Assembly (NCBI GenBank): GCA_964487255.1
Contig: CAZAQV010000028.1
Location: forward strand, 15,150 to 79,149
DNA length: 64,000 nucleotides
From: CAZAQV01 sp964487255
GTDB lineage: Bacteria; Myxococcota_A; Polyangia; Polyangiales; CAZAQV01
Direction of reading: 5' to 3'
The notes under the pieces were generated by a model. That model did not search any database and was not told the origin of the DNA. It was given only the letters and a program-made list of their open reading frames with translations. Shown here one piece after another: positions 16,276-28,596 of this stretch (within the stretch, counting starts at the first letter, position 1; each line of letters starts with the position of its first letter). Position numbers and translations under genes: made by a program.

Positions 16276-17745
16276 ATGGATGGCTCAACCAGTGGGGTGC
16301 GCCCAATCCCCAGACCGAATGGACAGCGCGAGAACTATATCGTGTTTTCGGACGTTCATTTGGGTGCAGACTTGGTGCAGCACGTCCGTCCTTGGACGAC
16401 CGAGCGGCTGAGGCGCGTTGCACAGATCGACCGCCATTTATGCGCGATGCTCGACTGGTACCTCAAGAACGCCGATCCTGACGTGCCGTGGAAAATGATT
16501 ATCGCGGGCGATCTGGTCGACTTTATCGGGATGGCGATCGCTCCCTCCGAAGAGGTCGCACCAACCGTCGACGACCACGCGTTTGGTCTTGGCAGCAGGC
16601 GCCAGTATGCGGCGCTCAAGCTTGGGGCGGTCGTGCGAAGGCACGAATCCGTCTTCAAGAAGCTCGCTGAGTTCGTTGCGGCTGGGCACTCGCTCGTGCT
16701 TGTACGCGGAAATCACGATGTGGAGTTCCACTGGCAGTCTGCGCGCGACGCGTTTCGCAATGCGCTGCTTGAGCGGCTTGCGCCTGGCGTTGACCGTGAA
16801 GCCGCCAGCCGGCGTATCGAGTTCTACCCATGGTTTTACTACGTCAAGGGGTTGCTCTATGTGGAGCATGGACACCAATTTGATGCGATGTGCAGCCAGC
16901 ATTTCCAGCTCGCACCCGTTTCGCCCGGTGACCCTGATGCGATCAGCACAACTTTTTCCGATATGCTGTTGCGCATGGTCGTTCGACCGACTCGCGGGTT
17001 ATGCAGTGAGGGACACGAATCGACCGGAATGTTCGAGTACATCCGACTCGGTGTGTCATTGGGTCTTCGCGGTGGCTTTCGCCTCTTTGCACGTTACGTT
17101 TCGGCGACAGCTCGCGCCTTTCGTCGCTTTCAGGCGCATTCGGGTAAGTTGGGTGCGCGGGTTCGAGAGATCCATCACCGTCGCATGGGGAAGTGGGCGC
17201 AGCGTTTTGGTCTGGAAGAGACGGTGCTCCAGCGACTTGCGAAGCTTGCCCCACGTCCTGTGACCGCCGCCCGCCTGGCAATCTTGCGTAGTATGTTTAT
17301 TGATATGCTCCTTTTGGCGATCATCGTCGCGTTGGCTTCTGGACTGCTGCTGCTACTCGCACCGTGGACCATGGCCCTACCGGTGGTGGCTGCGCTTGTG
17401 ATAGCAGGCGGCCTCTACACCCGAAGTGCGCTCCGTTTGCGTAAGGCTGACGTCGATTGTGATGAGGCGCTTGAGACTGCCGCGAAGCGAATCGCCGCGA
17501 TCATGCCCTCGCGTTACGTGGTGATGGGGCATACGCACAACCCACGCGTCGCGGAACTCAGCGACACGTCGACCTACGTCAATCTTGGAAACTGGGCGAC
17601 GGACGACCTCGAAGGGCCGGTTGAGGACGCTCCACGCACCCATTTTGTGGTTCGTTGGGCAGGCGATGAGCCGCGCGCGGGGCTTTACCGTTGGGACGAA
17701 TCCGGCGCTCCCGTGCTCGAACTCGCGTCGTCCGACCTAGGCTAG
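16276..17745 (+). CDS. Membrane-anchored calcineurin-like metallophosphoesterase
   Basis: A 489-residue protein with all metal-binding motifs in order: FSDVHLG (near residue 25), GDLVDF, RGNHD, VEHGHQFD and GHTHNP (near 415). A roughly 150-residue helical insert and a hydrophobic hairpin (LLLAIIVALASGLLLLLAPW then ALPVVAALVIAGGLY) lie between the fourth and fifth motifs, so the catalytic halves are brought together at the membrane. The family hydrolyses phosphomonoesters or diesters, and some members act on UDP-diacylglucosamine (LpxH/LpxI replacements). The substrate here is unknown. Confidence 0.85.
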   Translation: MDGSTSGVRPIPRPNGQRENYIVFSDVHLGADLVQHVRPWTTERLRRVAQIDRHLCAMLDWYLKNADPDVPWKMIIAGDLVDFIGMAIAPSEEVAPTVDDHAFGLGSRRQYAALKLGAVVRRHESVFKKLAEFVAAGHSLVLVRGNHDVEFHWQSARDAFRNALLERLAPGVDREAASRRIEFYPWFYYVKGLLYVEHGHQFDAMCSQHFQLAPVSPGDPDAISTTFSDMLLRMVVRPTRGLCSEGHESTGMFEYIRLGVSLGLRGGFRLFARYVSATARAFRRFQAHSGKLGARVREIHHRRMGKWAQRFGLEETVLQRLAKLAPRPVTAARLAILRSMFIDMLLLAIIVALASGLLLLLAPWTMALPVVAALVIAGGLYTRSALRLRKADVDCDEALETAAKRIAAIMPSRYVVMGHTHNPRVAELSDTSTYVNLGNWATDDLEGPVEDAPRTHFVVRWAGDEPRAGLYRWDESGAPVLELASSDLG

Positions 17746-17878
17746 TTTCCAGCCACTATTTTTCCCTCAATTTCAAGATGTTAGGGCGTCCGAACACCTT
17801 GCCTGCGGGGGCCGGAAAGGCTATGGTCTGGGCGCGCTATCGCAACCGGTAGGCAGTGGAAATTACGGACGTTTTTAG

Positions 17879-20329
<2,451 letters not shown>

Positions 20330-20370
20330 TGGCGTAATGGCTGGTTGACGGGAGCCCGTGCCCGTGAACA

Positions 20371-21015
20371 ATGGACACAATGTCCATTTGGAAGATTCAC
20401 AGTTGGTCGCGTGAGCATGCGCGCGGTACGATCAAAAGCTCTGGCTTTCCCGAGCCTCTTGAGTTTGACGCCGCTGTAGCGTTGGTGGACGACTTTAGCG
20501 TTGGCGAGCAAGTGGAGGTTCAGCTCGACCATGGGAGCACGACGCCGCGGGTCAAGAGGATTTGGCCCCAACGATCACGCCTCAACGTAGTGGCACGGTT
20601 GCAACGCCCTCTTCCAGAGTACCTCGCCCAAGCGACTGAGCGGCTTAGTCGAGAGCTGACGAATGCCAGTCCGGATCGATCCCTAGAGGTGACTACGGCC
20701 TCCACCAATCTGATCGAACTCGCGATCGTAAGAAGTTATCAAACGGAACGAACGGTCGTGGTTGCCGCGCGCTTTGCAAGACCTAGCTACGCGCAACTGG
20801 AGTGGCGGGTGCAGACCGGGAGCCATCGACTAAGCGCGTATCGTTGGCCCGCGTGGCTACAACACAACCGCGAGATCGTTGAGGGGTGGTCGTTGGATCC
20901 CACGACCGTCGATCCTAGTGCCTATGTTTTCGCGATCGAGCCGCTATCCTTCGGTGAGCGACGTGTTCAGTATATCGTGGCCGACGACTTGGAAGTGTTG
21001 TCGGGAGCGCGGTAG
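20371..21015 (+). CDS. Protein with cold-shock-like N-terminal domain
   Basis: A 214-residue protein. The first 70 residues (WKIHSWSREHARGTIKS, then DDFSVGEQVEVQLDHG and RVKRIWPQR) follow the strand and spacing pattern of a degenerate cold-shock/OB domain, without the aromatic RNP motifs. The remaining 140 residues are mixed alpha/beta and unknown. Two in-frame ATGs (20371, 20380) lie within a perfect inverted repeat, ATGGACA/TGTCCAT separated by CAA, which could fold over the start codon in mRNA. bioA starts 9 bp after the stop. Confidence 0.6.
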   Translation: MDTMSIWKIHSWSREHARGTIKSSGFPEPLEFDAAVALVDDFSVGEQVEVQLDHGSTTPRVKRIWPQRSRLNVVARLQRPLPEYLAQATERLSRELTNASPDRSLEVTTASTNLIELAIVRSYQTERTVVVAARFARPSYAQLEWRVQTGSHRLSAYRWPAWLQHNREIVEGWSLDPTTVDPSAYVFAIEPLSFGERRVQYIVADDLEVLSGAR

Positions 21016-21024
21016 CGTCGCGGT

Positions 21025-22281
21025 ATGAAACGCGAAGATATTGTCGCGCTCGACCGAGAATACGTTTGGCGGCCGTATACCTCGCGTGATGACCAGCAAA
21101 ACCTCGATCCATTCGTGATCGCGTGTGCCGAGGGGACATGGCTTTACGACGAGGACGGCAGAGCGTACCTCGACGGAAACAGTTCGTGGTGGTGTAAGAA
21201 CCTGGGGCATCGACACCCACGACTCGTCCGTGCACTCAAAGAGCAGTGCGATACCCTGGTTCACTGCTCGATGGCGCAGACCACCCACCGCCAAGCTGCG
21301 GCGTTGGCCCAAGAACTCGCAGATGTTTGTCCCGGTGATTTGCAGCGCGTGTTCTACAGCGACGACGGTTCGACCGCGGTCGAGGTCGCGCAGAAAATGG
21401 CGTTTCAGTATTGGCAGCAGAATGGCCGACCGACGCGCCAGCGCTTCGTCGTACTGGAGCATGCCTTTCACGGTGAGACCGTGGGCTGCATGAGCGCCAG
21501 CGATATCGCGGCCTTTCATAAACACTTCTCGCCACTGCTCTTTGACGTCGTGCGCGTGCCAAGCGATGACGCCAGCTCTCTCGTCGAGCACCTTTACCGT
21601 CATGGCGACGAGATTGCCGCCGTCTTGGTTGAGCCGATGATTCAAGGCGCGGGTGGCATGCGCTTTAGCTCACCGTCGGTACTTCGATCGGTTCGCGAGG
21701 CGTGTGACGAGGTTGACACCTTCTTGATCGCCGACGAGGTCTTCGTGGGTTACGGCCGCACTGGACCGATGTGGGCCTGCCAACATGCCGGGATTGCTCC
21801 AGATATCCTGTGTACGGCCAAAGGCTTCTCGGGCGGAATGTTTGCATTTGCGGCGACCGTCGCAACCGAGCGGGTCTTTGAAGGCTTTGCCGGTGACAAG
21901 GCGCGTGCCTTCATGCATGGCCATACGTTCTTTGGTAACCCAATTGGGGCGGCTGTTGCACGCGAGGTGCTACGCATCTATCGCGACGAGAAGGTGCTTG
22001 AGGGCATTGCCGACCGCGAAGCGATGCTGCGCACCGCTTTCGAATCCTTGCCGGGTGTCAAAAACCCGCGCGCGCTTGGCATGGTTGGCGCGGGTGAGTT
22101 CGGCGAATCGGGCTATCTGGGTCGTAGAGGGTGGCAGATCAGCCAGGCCGCCCGAGCTCAGGGGCTTTACCTCCGGCCACTCGGCAACACCGTGTACCTG
22201 TGTCCACCACTGAACATCGGGATGGATGATTTGGCGTTGATGCTGCAGAAGCTTGCTGATGCTGTCGTGCAGTGTAGATAG
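21025..22281 (+). CDS. bioA: Adenosylmethionine-8-amino-7-oxononanoate aminotransferase
   Basis: A 418-residue class III PLP aminotransferase. The BioA-specific N-terminal phrase LDGNSSWWCKNLGHRHP is present, as are the PLP-binding region GSTAVEVAQKMA, HAFHGET, the acidic residue in FLIADEVFVGYGRTG, and the PLP-lysine in LCTAKGFSGG. It makes 7,8-diaminopelargonate in biotin synthesis using SAM as amino donor. No other bio genes are in the window. lnt follows after 6 bp. Confidence 0.93.
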   Translation: MKREDIVALDREYVWRPYTSRDDQQNLDPFVIACAEGTWLYDEDGRAYLDGNSSWWCKNLGHRHPRLVRALKEQCDTLVHCSMAQTTHRQAAALAQELADVCPGDLQRVFYSDDGSTAVEVAQKMAFQYWQQNGRPTRQRFVVLEHAFHGETVGCMSASDIAAFHKHFSPLLFDVVRVPSDDASSLVEHLYRHGDEIAAVLVEPMIQGAGGMRFSSPSVLRSVREACDEVDTFLIADEVFVGYGRTGPMWACQHAGIAPDILCTAKGFSGGMFAFAATVATERVFEGFAGDKARAFMHGHTFFGNPIGAAVAREVLRIYRDEKVLEGIADREAMLRTAFESLPGVKNPRALGMVGAGEFGESGYLGRRGWQISQAARAQGLYLRPLGNTVYLCPPLNIGMDDLALMLQKLADAVVQCR

Positions 22282-22287
22282 GCATTC

Positions 22288-23835
22288 GTGAATACAGTAG
22301 CCAGCAGCGACGGGTCGACCCCGCGCTTTTGGGTCTCCGCCGCGATTGCAATTTTTGCAGTCGGACTTGAGGTGCTCGGTTTTGCAGGTATCGACATTTG
22401 GCCGCTGACCTTTCCTGCGTTTGTTCTCTTCTTCTTTGTGCTCGACCGCGAACGCAAGGTTTCGGGTTGGCGAGTCTGGTGGCTGGGCGTGATCTACGGG
22501 CTCGCGGGCAACCTCGGTGGCTACTATTGGCTAGTTGAAACCATGGAGCGGTTTTCTGGTTTTTCAGTCGTTCCCTCTTTTCTGATGGCTGTCCTGGTAT
22601 GTGGCTACCAAGGCATCTCATTCGCGATCTTTGGCTGGTTGTGGACACGTCTTCGTGACTTGGGCTGGCGTCCGGCTTTTGCAGCGGCGGCCGCGATGCC
22701 CGTCTCGGAGTGGATCTTCCCACGACTCTTTCCGTTCTATGTTTCTAACCATCTGCACGAACTTCCCCACTTTCAGCAGATTGCGGACTTGGGCGGCCCG
22801 ACGCTCGTTTCGGCTTTCATCGTTTTTGTATGTGGCGTGCTCTACGAACTTCTCCTTTGGTGGCGCAAACGCGAACCTCTAGATCGGCGGGTCTTGGTGA
22901 CCGCCGCCGTCGTGCTGGTCGTCGTTCCCGCATATGGTGCGATTCGCATTGCGCAGATCGAGGAACAGATCGAGTACAGCAAGAAGATCAACGTCGGGCT
23001 CGTGCAGGTGAATATGGACTTTGCCGAGAAGCGCACCAACCCGATGGAGGGCCTGAGGCGTCATTTGCAGCAGAGCGCTCGACTTGAGCGCATGGGTGAC
23101 CCGGACCTCATCGTTTGGCCCGAGTCGGCCTACTCGTACTTCGTGCCGAACGAGGGCAATGTTCAGCGTCATGTTCGCGGTGGCCTCAAGACGCCGCTGC
23201 TCTTCGGTGGGCTTGCGCGTATGGAAGTCGATGGCAAGCACAAGCTGTACAATGCGGCGTTCATGACGGACGGAGAAGGTAATGTTGTGGGTCGATACGA
23301 CAAGACCTTTCTCTTGGCATTTGCGGAGTACATCCCCTTTGGGGAAGATTTTCCGCAGCTCTACGAGATGTCGCCACGCAGCGGTCGGTTCACGCCTGGC
23401 TCAAGTGTAGAGGCGGTTCCCTTTGGCGAGCATCGCATCGCAGCGTTGGTTTGCTACGAAGACATCATTCCGGGCTTTGTTCGGGAGATGGTCGCGCATT
23501 CGGACCCGCATCTTCTCGTTAATATGACCAATGATGCTTGGTTTGGGGACACGACGGAGCCATGGCAGCATTTGGCGCTCGCCAAGTCTCGCGCTGTCGA
23601 GCACCACAAGTATCTTGTGCGCGTGACCAACAGTGGCGTGAGCGCAGTGGTCGATCCGCTGGGCCGCACGCTCAAGCACACGGACGTGTTCGTGCGCGAT
23701 GAGTTCGTACACAAGGTCGCGCTGATGGAGGGGACGACGATGTACCGCACCGTTGGCGACTGGCCCGCGTACCTCGGTGTTCCCCTGCTGCTCTGGGTTG
23801 TATATGTCGGACGCCGCCGTCGCCGTTCCAAGTAG
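22288..23835 (+). CDS. lnt: Apolipoprotein N-acyltransferase
   Basis: A 515-residue protein starting at GTG. Six to seven hydrophobic segments cover the first 230 residues and are followed by a nitrilase domain. The catalytic Glu is in VWPESAYS, the Lys in RYDKTFLLAFAEYIPFGE, and the Cys in VCYEDIIPGF. A final membrane helix is near the end (AYLGVPLLLWVVYV). Lnt adds the third acyl chain to lipoproteins at the inner membrane, which fits a genome with many lipoproteins. The gene is 6 bp downstream of bioA. Confidence 0.95.
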   Translation: MNTVASSDGSTPRFWVSAAIAIFAVGLEVLGFAGIDIWPLTFPAFVLFFFVLDRERKVSGWRVWWLGVIYGLAGNLGGYYWLVETMERFSGFSVVPSFLMAVLVCGYQGISFAIFGWLWTRLRDLGWRPAFAAAAAMPVSEWIFPRLFPFYVSNHLHELPHFQQIADLGGPTLVSAFIVFVCGVLYELLLWWRKREPLDRRVLVTAAVVLVVVPAYGAIRIAQIEEQIEYSKKINVGLVQVNMDFAEKRTNPMEGLRRHLQQSARLERMGDPDLIVWPESAYSYFVPNEGNVQRHVRGGLKTPLLFGGLARMEVDGKHKLYNAAFMTDGEGNVVGRYDKTFLLAFAEYIPFGEDFPQLYEMSPRSGRFTPGSSVEAVPFGEHRIAALVCYEDIIPGFVREMVAHSDPHLLVNMTNDAWFGDTTEPWQHLALAKSRAVEHHKYLVRVTNSGVSAVVDPLGRTLKHTDVFVRDEFVHKVALMEGTTMYRTVGDWPAYLGVPLLLWVVYVGRRRRRSK

Positions 23836-23937
23836 ACGGTCCTCAATTGACCTCACCGAGAGGTGCCGGCAGACGTCCGAAGCGCAGCGACTGTCCTGCC
23901 TATCTTGGAGTTATGAGCAGAGGTAGAGTCGCGGCTG

Positions 23938-25260
23938 ATGGCTACAGAGAAAGACCCCGCGTCGTTTCCCAAACGCAGAATTCAGAGGCTTTCGCGACCG
24001 ATCGTGAAGTTCATGCATGTGCAATCGAGCAGTGGAATCTTGCTCGGACTGTGTACCCTCGTTGCTCTCGTCGCCGCCAACACAAGCCTCTCAGAGCCGT
24101 ACCTGTCTTTTTGGAATCGCGAATTTTCCGTGGGCACGGAAGACGCGATGCTGTCGTATCCGCTTTGGTATTGGATAAACGATGGTTTGATGGCCATCTT
24201 CTTTTTTGTGATCGGTCTCGAGGTCAAGCGTGAGCTTACAACTGGCGAGCTTCGAGAACCACGACGAGTTGTGCTTCCCGTCGCTGCCGCGCTAGGTGGT
24301 GCAGCCTTTCCAATCGCGATCTTTCTTGCGCTTGAGAGTTCGGCCGAGGCGCGACGCGCGTGGGCTGTCCCGATGGCGACGGACATTGCTTTCGTGATGG
24401 GGTGTTTGGCGCTGCTCGGGGAACGGGTGCCACGCGGACTTACAGTCCTGCTGCTGTCGATCGCGATCGTGGACGACGTCTTGGGCGTGACGGTGATCGC
24501 CCTTTTCTACACCGAGGCATTAAAGCTTGATTGGGGACTTGCAGCGCTTCTCGGCGTTGGACTTACAGTCATGCTCAACCGGCTTCAGGTACGCAACATC
24601 GGAGTGTACCTCGTCGTCGGCGCGATCACGTGGCTCTGTACGCTCAAGACTGGGATTCACCCGACCATTGCGGGGGTTGTATTTGGGGTGTTAACACCGG
24701 CGAGCGCCTGGATCGATGAGGCTGGGTTCCTACGCATCGCGCAGGAGACGGTGCAGACTTTGCGAGAACCCGCCGACAAGTTGGATGCAGATGACCGCCG
24801 CGGCAAACTGAGCGACCTTAGTTTTGCAACACGCGAGGCTGTATCGCCGTTGGTGCGTCTTGATCACATGTTGCATCCATGGGTTGCTTTTCTCATCATG
24901 CCCGTTTTTGCACTGGCCAATGCGGGTGTATCGGTAAGCGGCGAGCAGCTTGGCTCTTCGATCGCAATTGCGATCGCGGTCGGCCTAAGCGTCGGTAAGC
25001 CGTTGGGCATTGCGCTTGTGGCGTTTGTCTTGGTGAAGTTGGGGCTGGCGAGGCTACCCGACCGAGTGGGTTGGCTCTCCGTTGTCGGCGGCGGTTGCCT
25101 ATCGGGTATCGGCTTTACCATGGCGCTTTTCATTGCCTCATTGGCGATTGAAGAGCCGCTGCTAAGCCAAGCCAAAGTCGGCATCCTCGCCGGTTCGGCT
25201 GCCAGCGGCGTCCTGGGCATGGTCGTGCTTTCGGTCAGCCTCCGAAGTGGCGGGCGTTGA
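23938..25260 (+). CDS. nhaA: Na+/H+ antiporter NhaA
   Basis: A 440-residue polytopic protein. The N-terminal helix region (SSGILLGLCTLVALVAAN) and WINDGLMAIFFFVIGLEVKRE are typical of NhaA. The ion-binding pair of Asp residues is in IAIVDDVLGVTVIALFY after VPMATDIAFVMG. The Lys of helix 10 lies in SVGKPLGIAL. It exports sodium in exchange for protons at alkaline pH, consistent with a marine or salty habitat. The 3' end overlaps the convergent isomerase gene by 26 bp. Confidence 0.95.
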   Translation: MATEKDPASFPKRRIQRLSRPIVKFMHVQSSSGILLGLCTLVALVAANTSLSEPYLSFWNREFSVGTEDAMLSYPLWYWINDGLMAIFFFVIGLEVKRELTTGELREPRRVVLPVAAALGGAAFPIAIFLALESSAEARRAWAVPMATDIAFVMGCLALLGERVPRGLTVLLLSIAIVDDVLGVTVIALFYTEALKLDWGLAALLGVGLTVMLNRLQVRNIGVYLVVGAITWLCTLKTGIHPTIAGVVFGVLTPASAWIDEAGFLRIAQETVQTLREPADKLDADDRRGKLSDLSFATREAVSPLVRLDHMLHPWVAFLIMPVFALANAGVSVSGEQLGSSIAIAIAVGLSVGKPLGIALVAFVLVKLGLARLPDRVGWLSVVGGGCLSGIGFTMALFIASLAIEEPLLSQAKVGILAGSAASGVLGMVVLSVSLRSGGR

Positions 25261-26068
25261 AGCGTTCTGCTTGACGCTTGGCCTGCCAGTTACAGATGTC
25301 CCATAGGTTGGCAACGGGCACATTTGTGTAGGGGAGCGTTGGCATGTACGTGGGCGGACCGAACTCCGGGGTGAGTGTGGTGCTCGTGGCGCCACGACGG
25401 TGCTGGCTATCCCAGATTAAATCCCACCAACGCTCGTGGGCTTCGAGGTGTCGCGCATATTCGGGGGCACGTGGATCGGGCACTTGAGGTCCACATTCAT
25501 GACCAACCCGGGCGTGAATATGAATCGTTTGCTCCGCGCAGCGCTCGAGGATGTCGAGTTCACTGTCGATCAGACGCTCGGCCACGCAAACCCAATGACT
25601 GTAATCCGCGCACAACTTCAGCGAAGGCAGGGCATCGAGGACTTCGTTGGTGCGCCACGGATTGAACAGACTGCGGCTTCGATGGGTCTCATGGCAAAGC
25701 TGGATACCAAGATCCGCCTCAAGGTTCAGGGCTGCGTCGAAGAAGCGCACGCACTCCTCGAGCGACCAACGGTCGGCGCCGGTTTGGCCGTTCGCAAAAA
25801 GTGGTTTGAGCTCTTTGGCTTCTCGCAGCTGCGTACGTAGTGAATCGACATGCTCGTTGACGGGGCGTCCCGGTGTCCAGCCGGCACTAAACACCATGGC
25901 CACATACTCAAGCTCATGTTCAGCCAAGAGTTGCCCAAAGCGTGCCCTTTGTTCGGGGGGCGGAATGGGGCATTCAACGCCGGCGTAGCCCAGCGACTTG
26001 AGCTTCGGAAAAAGGGTCTCCCAGGCTTCGTCCACGCCCCAAAGGTGACGGATGGTCTTGAGCTTCAT
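25235..26068 (-). CDS. Xylose isomerase-like TIM-barrel protein
   Basis: A 277-residue member of the AP endonuclease 2/sugar isomerase family. It starts MKLKTIRHLWGVDEAW, with the first strand and GYAGVECPIPP of the second. Metal-ligand candidates are the His/Glu of QLCHETHRSR, the Asp and His in LCADYSHWVC, and HIHARVGHE, followed by TLTPEFGPP with the last Glu. These match sugar-phosphate or inositol catabolic isomerases, but the substrate is unknown. It is convergent with nhaA. Confidence 0.8.
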   Translation of the reverse strand: MKLKTIRHLWGVDEAWETLFPKLKSLGYAGVECPIPPPEQRARFGQLLAEHELEYVAMVFSAGWTPGRPVNEHVDSLRTQLREAKELKPLFANGQTGADRWSLEECVRFFDAALNLEADLGIQLCHETHRSRSLFNPWRTNEVLDALPSLKLCADYSHWVCVAERLIDSELDILERCAEQTIHIHARVGHECGPQVPDPRAPEYARHLEAHERWWDLIWDSQHRRGATSTTLTPEFGPPTYMPTLPYTNVPVANLWDICNWQAKRQAERFNARHFGG

Positions 26069-26130
26069 CAGCTTTTGTTACTTGGCTTTGTCGGTTGTGA
26101 CAACACGAAGCGGTACGAATTACGCTGAAT

Positions 26131-28224
26131 TTAGGCGGCTTTGACGTTGTTGCGGCCGGCGTGTTTGGCGGCGTAGAGCGCTTGATCGGCGGCCTCGAAC
26201 AGGCCGTGCTCGCTGTCTGCATCGTTGGGGAAGCATGCGACACCGAGCGAGCAGGTTACCCGAAGCTCTCCGGAGTCCGATTGAAACACTTCGGATTCGA
26301 GCGCGGAGCGAACACGTTCCGCGACCAGGAGAGCGCCTTCAACATCGGTTTCTTCACACAGGATACAAAACTCTTCGCCACCAAAGCGCGCGACGATATC
26401 GGTGTCTCGCTTGAGTTCCTGCAAGAGGTAACCAAGACGCTTGATGACGACGTCACCGGTGGCGTGACCGTAGGTGTCGTTGACCGATTTGAAGTGATCG
26501 ATGTCGGTGACGACGAGCGACAAGTGTCGACCAAAGCGTTCCGCCGACTTCATCTTGGCTTCCAGAGCTTCGAGGAACGCCCGCTTGTTGAGACAGCCGG
26601 TAAGCCCGTCGGTTGTCGCCATTTCCTCGAGGCGGCGCACGGCCATTGCATTTGAGAGCGCGACCGCGAGCTGGTTGGCAAGTGCCATCAGCGATTGGCG
26701 TTTCGCTTCCCCAAAAACTTTGGCTGGACGTGCAGCCAGAACCAGCGTGCCTAGCGCGTTCTCTTGCGCGATGAGCGGCATGACCAAGGCTGAGCGCATA
26801 TCGCGAAGGTTGCGGCGCTTGGTAAAAACGACTTGCTGACGCGAGTCAAACTCGCCGCGATACGGCAGGTAGTGGCCATTCTTGACCGCCATCGCGACCA
26901 GGGAGTGGTTGGTCCGGAAAATGAGGTCCTCGAAGCGAGCAGCGCCTTCGCCCTCGACGTGCACGACGCTGTGCTTGTTGCTCTGTGGGTTGAAGAGCGT
27001 GACCGCACACAAGTCGAAGTCGGCGATTTCCCGAGCAGCCGATAGGGCCGCTTGGATGACCGCCTCCTCGGTCATTGCCGAGACCAGCGCTTCGGAACTT
27101 CGAAACAGAACGTCTTGTTCGCGGCGCGATCGTTCCAACTGAACGAATACGCGTTCGTTCTCGAGTGCTCTCACGACATTCTTCGCGGCGGTACAGAGCG
27201 CTGCGCTCTCGCCTTCCGTGAACTCGACTCCATTCTTACGATCCGCGCAAAGTGCTCCGATGACGCGACCGTGTTCATGAATAGGCACTCCCAGAAAGCT
27301 GCGTACGCCGTCCGGGGCGGCGTAGTAACAGAGACCCGAGAACCCGGCGCGCAGATTATGGAGGTTCATGATCGAGTCACGGGCGATGACGGCGCCCACC
27401 GCACCGGTCCCGACGGTGATCGCTCCACCCGCAATGCACTCGCTGTCGGTGGCAACTTCCACAACGCGAAGCTGCTCGCGTCGGTCATCGAGAAGCAGAA
27501 TCACGCAGGTGTGAAGGTCCAGTGTCTGCTTGAGTAGCTCGAGTGAGTACGAGAGCGATGAACGTACTTCTTCGACGCTGGAGCGAAAGAGCGACTCGGT
27601 GCTACCACGACCCATCGGAGCAGAAACCAAGCGAAAGAGACGGGTCTCGTCGCGCAGCCGCTCTTCTTGAGCGGCGTTGCGTTGCTCGGCGTGCTTTCGA
27701 ATACGCAGCACCTCGGCGCGCACGAAGAGTGCTCCGAGGCTGGCGAACACACCAACAAAGACTGTGTGCATGACGAGTGCGCGCCAAGGCGACGGTTCCA
27801 ACTCGAAGTAAGGGGCGGTCATTCGCAGCGCGACTTCAATGCCCATGCCGAGCGCGAGGGAGCATACGATGGCCCACGGGCGAAGAAAGACCGCGACCGT
27901 GGCGGCCGCAATGTACATCACGGGATAGAAGCTTGAGGTCTCGCCACCGGACACTTGCACGACGCCTTGGGCCAAGGTCATTAGCAGCGCACCGAGTTCG
28001 AGGTCACGTGTCTTGAGGCGCGTCTCGCGGACCCGTCCGAATCGCCACCATCCAAGAGCCGCGTAGACGGTCGTAAGTGAGGCACTGATCCACGGTCCGT
28101 GCTCGGGGTGTACGAGCAAGCGAGCGATGATGATGGCGCCAGCCAGTGCTGCGACGACCAAGCCGACGTAGCGACGGAGGAATCGTTTTGACTGCCAGAT
28201 GAGCTGTGGAAGCAGAGCGGACAT
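26131..28224 (-). CDS. Membrane-bound GAF-GGDEF diguanylate cyclase
   Basis: A 697-residue protein. The N-terminus has six or so membrane helices (residues 18-165), a coiled linker, then two GAF-like domains (from about 195 and from about 365), then a GGDEF domain. The active site is GGEEF at 615-619. The inhibitory I-site RDTD lies at 606-609, exactly five residues before the active site, so feedback control by cyclic di-GMP is likely. It makes c-di-GMP from two GTP. The start overlaps the FtsB-like stop by one base (TAATG). A PilZ receptor is encoded at the other end of the window. Confidence 0.93.
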   Translation of the reverse strand: MSALLPQLIWQSKRFLRRYVGLVVAALAGAIIIARLLVHPEHGPWISASLTTVYAALGWWRFGRVRETRLKTRDLELGALLMTLAQGVVQVSGGETSSFYPVMYIAAATVAVFLRPWAIVCSLALGMGIEVALRMTAPYFELEPSPWRALVMHTVFVGVFASLGALFVRAEVLRIRKHAEQRNAAQEERLRDETRLFRLVSAPMGRGSTESLFRSSVEEVRSSLSYSLELLKQTLDLHTCVILLLDDRREQLRVVEVATDSECIAGGAITVGTGAVGAVIARDSIMNLHNLRAGFSGLCYYAAPDGVRSFLGVPIHEHGRVIGALCADRKNGVEFTEGESAALCTAAKNVVRALENERVFVQLERSRREQDVLFRSSEALVSAMTEEAVIQAALSAAREIADFDLCAVTLFNPQSNKHSVVHVEGEGAARFEDLIFRTNHSLVAMAVKNGHYLPYRGEFDSRQQVVFTKRRNLRDMRSALVMPLIAQENALGTLVLAARPAKVFGEAKRQSLMALANQLAVALSNAMAVRRLEEMATTDGLTGCLNKRAFLEALEAKMKSAERFGRHLSLVVTDIDHFKSVNDTYGHATGDVVIKRLGYLLQELKRDTDIVARFGGEEFCILCEETDVEGALLVAERVRSALESEVFQSDSGELRVTCSLGVACFPNDADSEHGLFEAADQALYAAKHAGRNNVKAA

Positions 28225-28532
28225 TAGAACTGAAACACAACCTCGTCTTTACGAATCATCCCGAGCTCGTTCCGAGCGAGGCCTTCGATGGTTTCTGGGT
28301 CGGTTTTTAGGTCATCGATGTGTTTTTCCAGGTGCTTGATCTCGTCCCGCAATCGCTCGTGCTCGACATGCAGCTCAAGCAGCTCTTGTCGTAGCGCCCT
28401 GACGCGCGGAAGACCCTCTTCTTCGGTGATTAGCAGTGGTACCGCGAGCGCTGTGAAAACGAGCAGGGCAAAGGGCATGAGCCACAGCGCGGCCCGTCGC
28501 TCAGCATTTCCGGCATTTTGACGCCCCTGCAT
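28224..28532 (-). CDS. ftsB: FtsB/DivIC-like septum formation initiator
   Basis: I use the ATG at 28532, preceded by AAAAAGGG. A GTG at 28556 would add eight residues. The 102-residue product has one membrane helix (LWLMPFALLVFTALAVPLL), a coiled coil (RQELLELHVEHERLRDEIKH) and the C-terminal phrase DPETIEGLARNELGMIRKDE, which is the DivIC/FtsB signature. It joins FtsL and FtsQ at the division site. It is translationally coupled to the diguanylate cyclase by a one-base overlap and diverges from hrcA. Confidence 0.85.
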   Translation of the reverse strand: MQGRQNAGNAERRAALWLMPFALLVFTALAVPLLITEEEGLPRVRALRQELLELHVEHERLRDEIKHLEKHIDDLKTDPETIEGLARNELGMIRKDEVVFQF

Positions 28533-28596
28533 CTCACCCTTTTTGGCGTAAATCACTCGACTTGGTCAAAAGAATGGAGTTCGATATCTTTAGAGT

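Noticed and set aside
23835..23845. GACGGTCCTCA after lnt, like the tip of the RAYT repeats
   Set aside because: Only 11 bases match, with no inverted partner nearby, so it could be chance.
28557..28596. CIRCE operator upstream of hrcA
   Set aside because: No TTAGCACTC or GAGTGCTAA half-site is present in this gap or in the hrcA-grpE gap.
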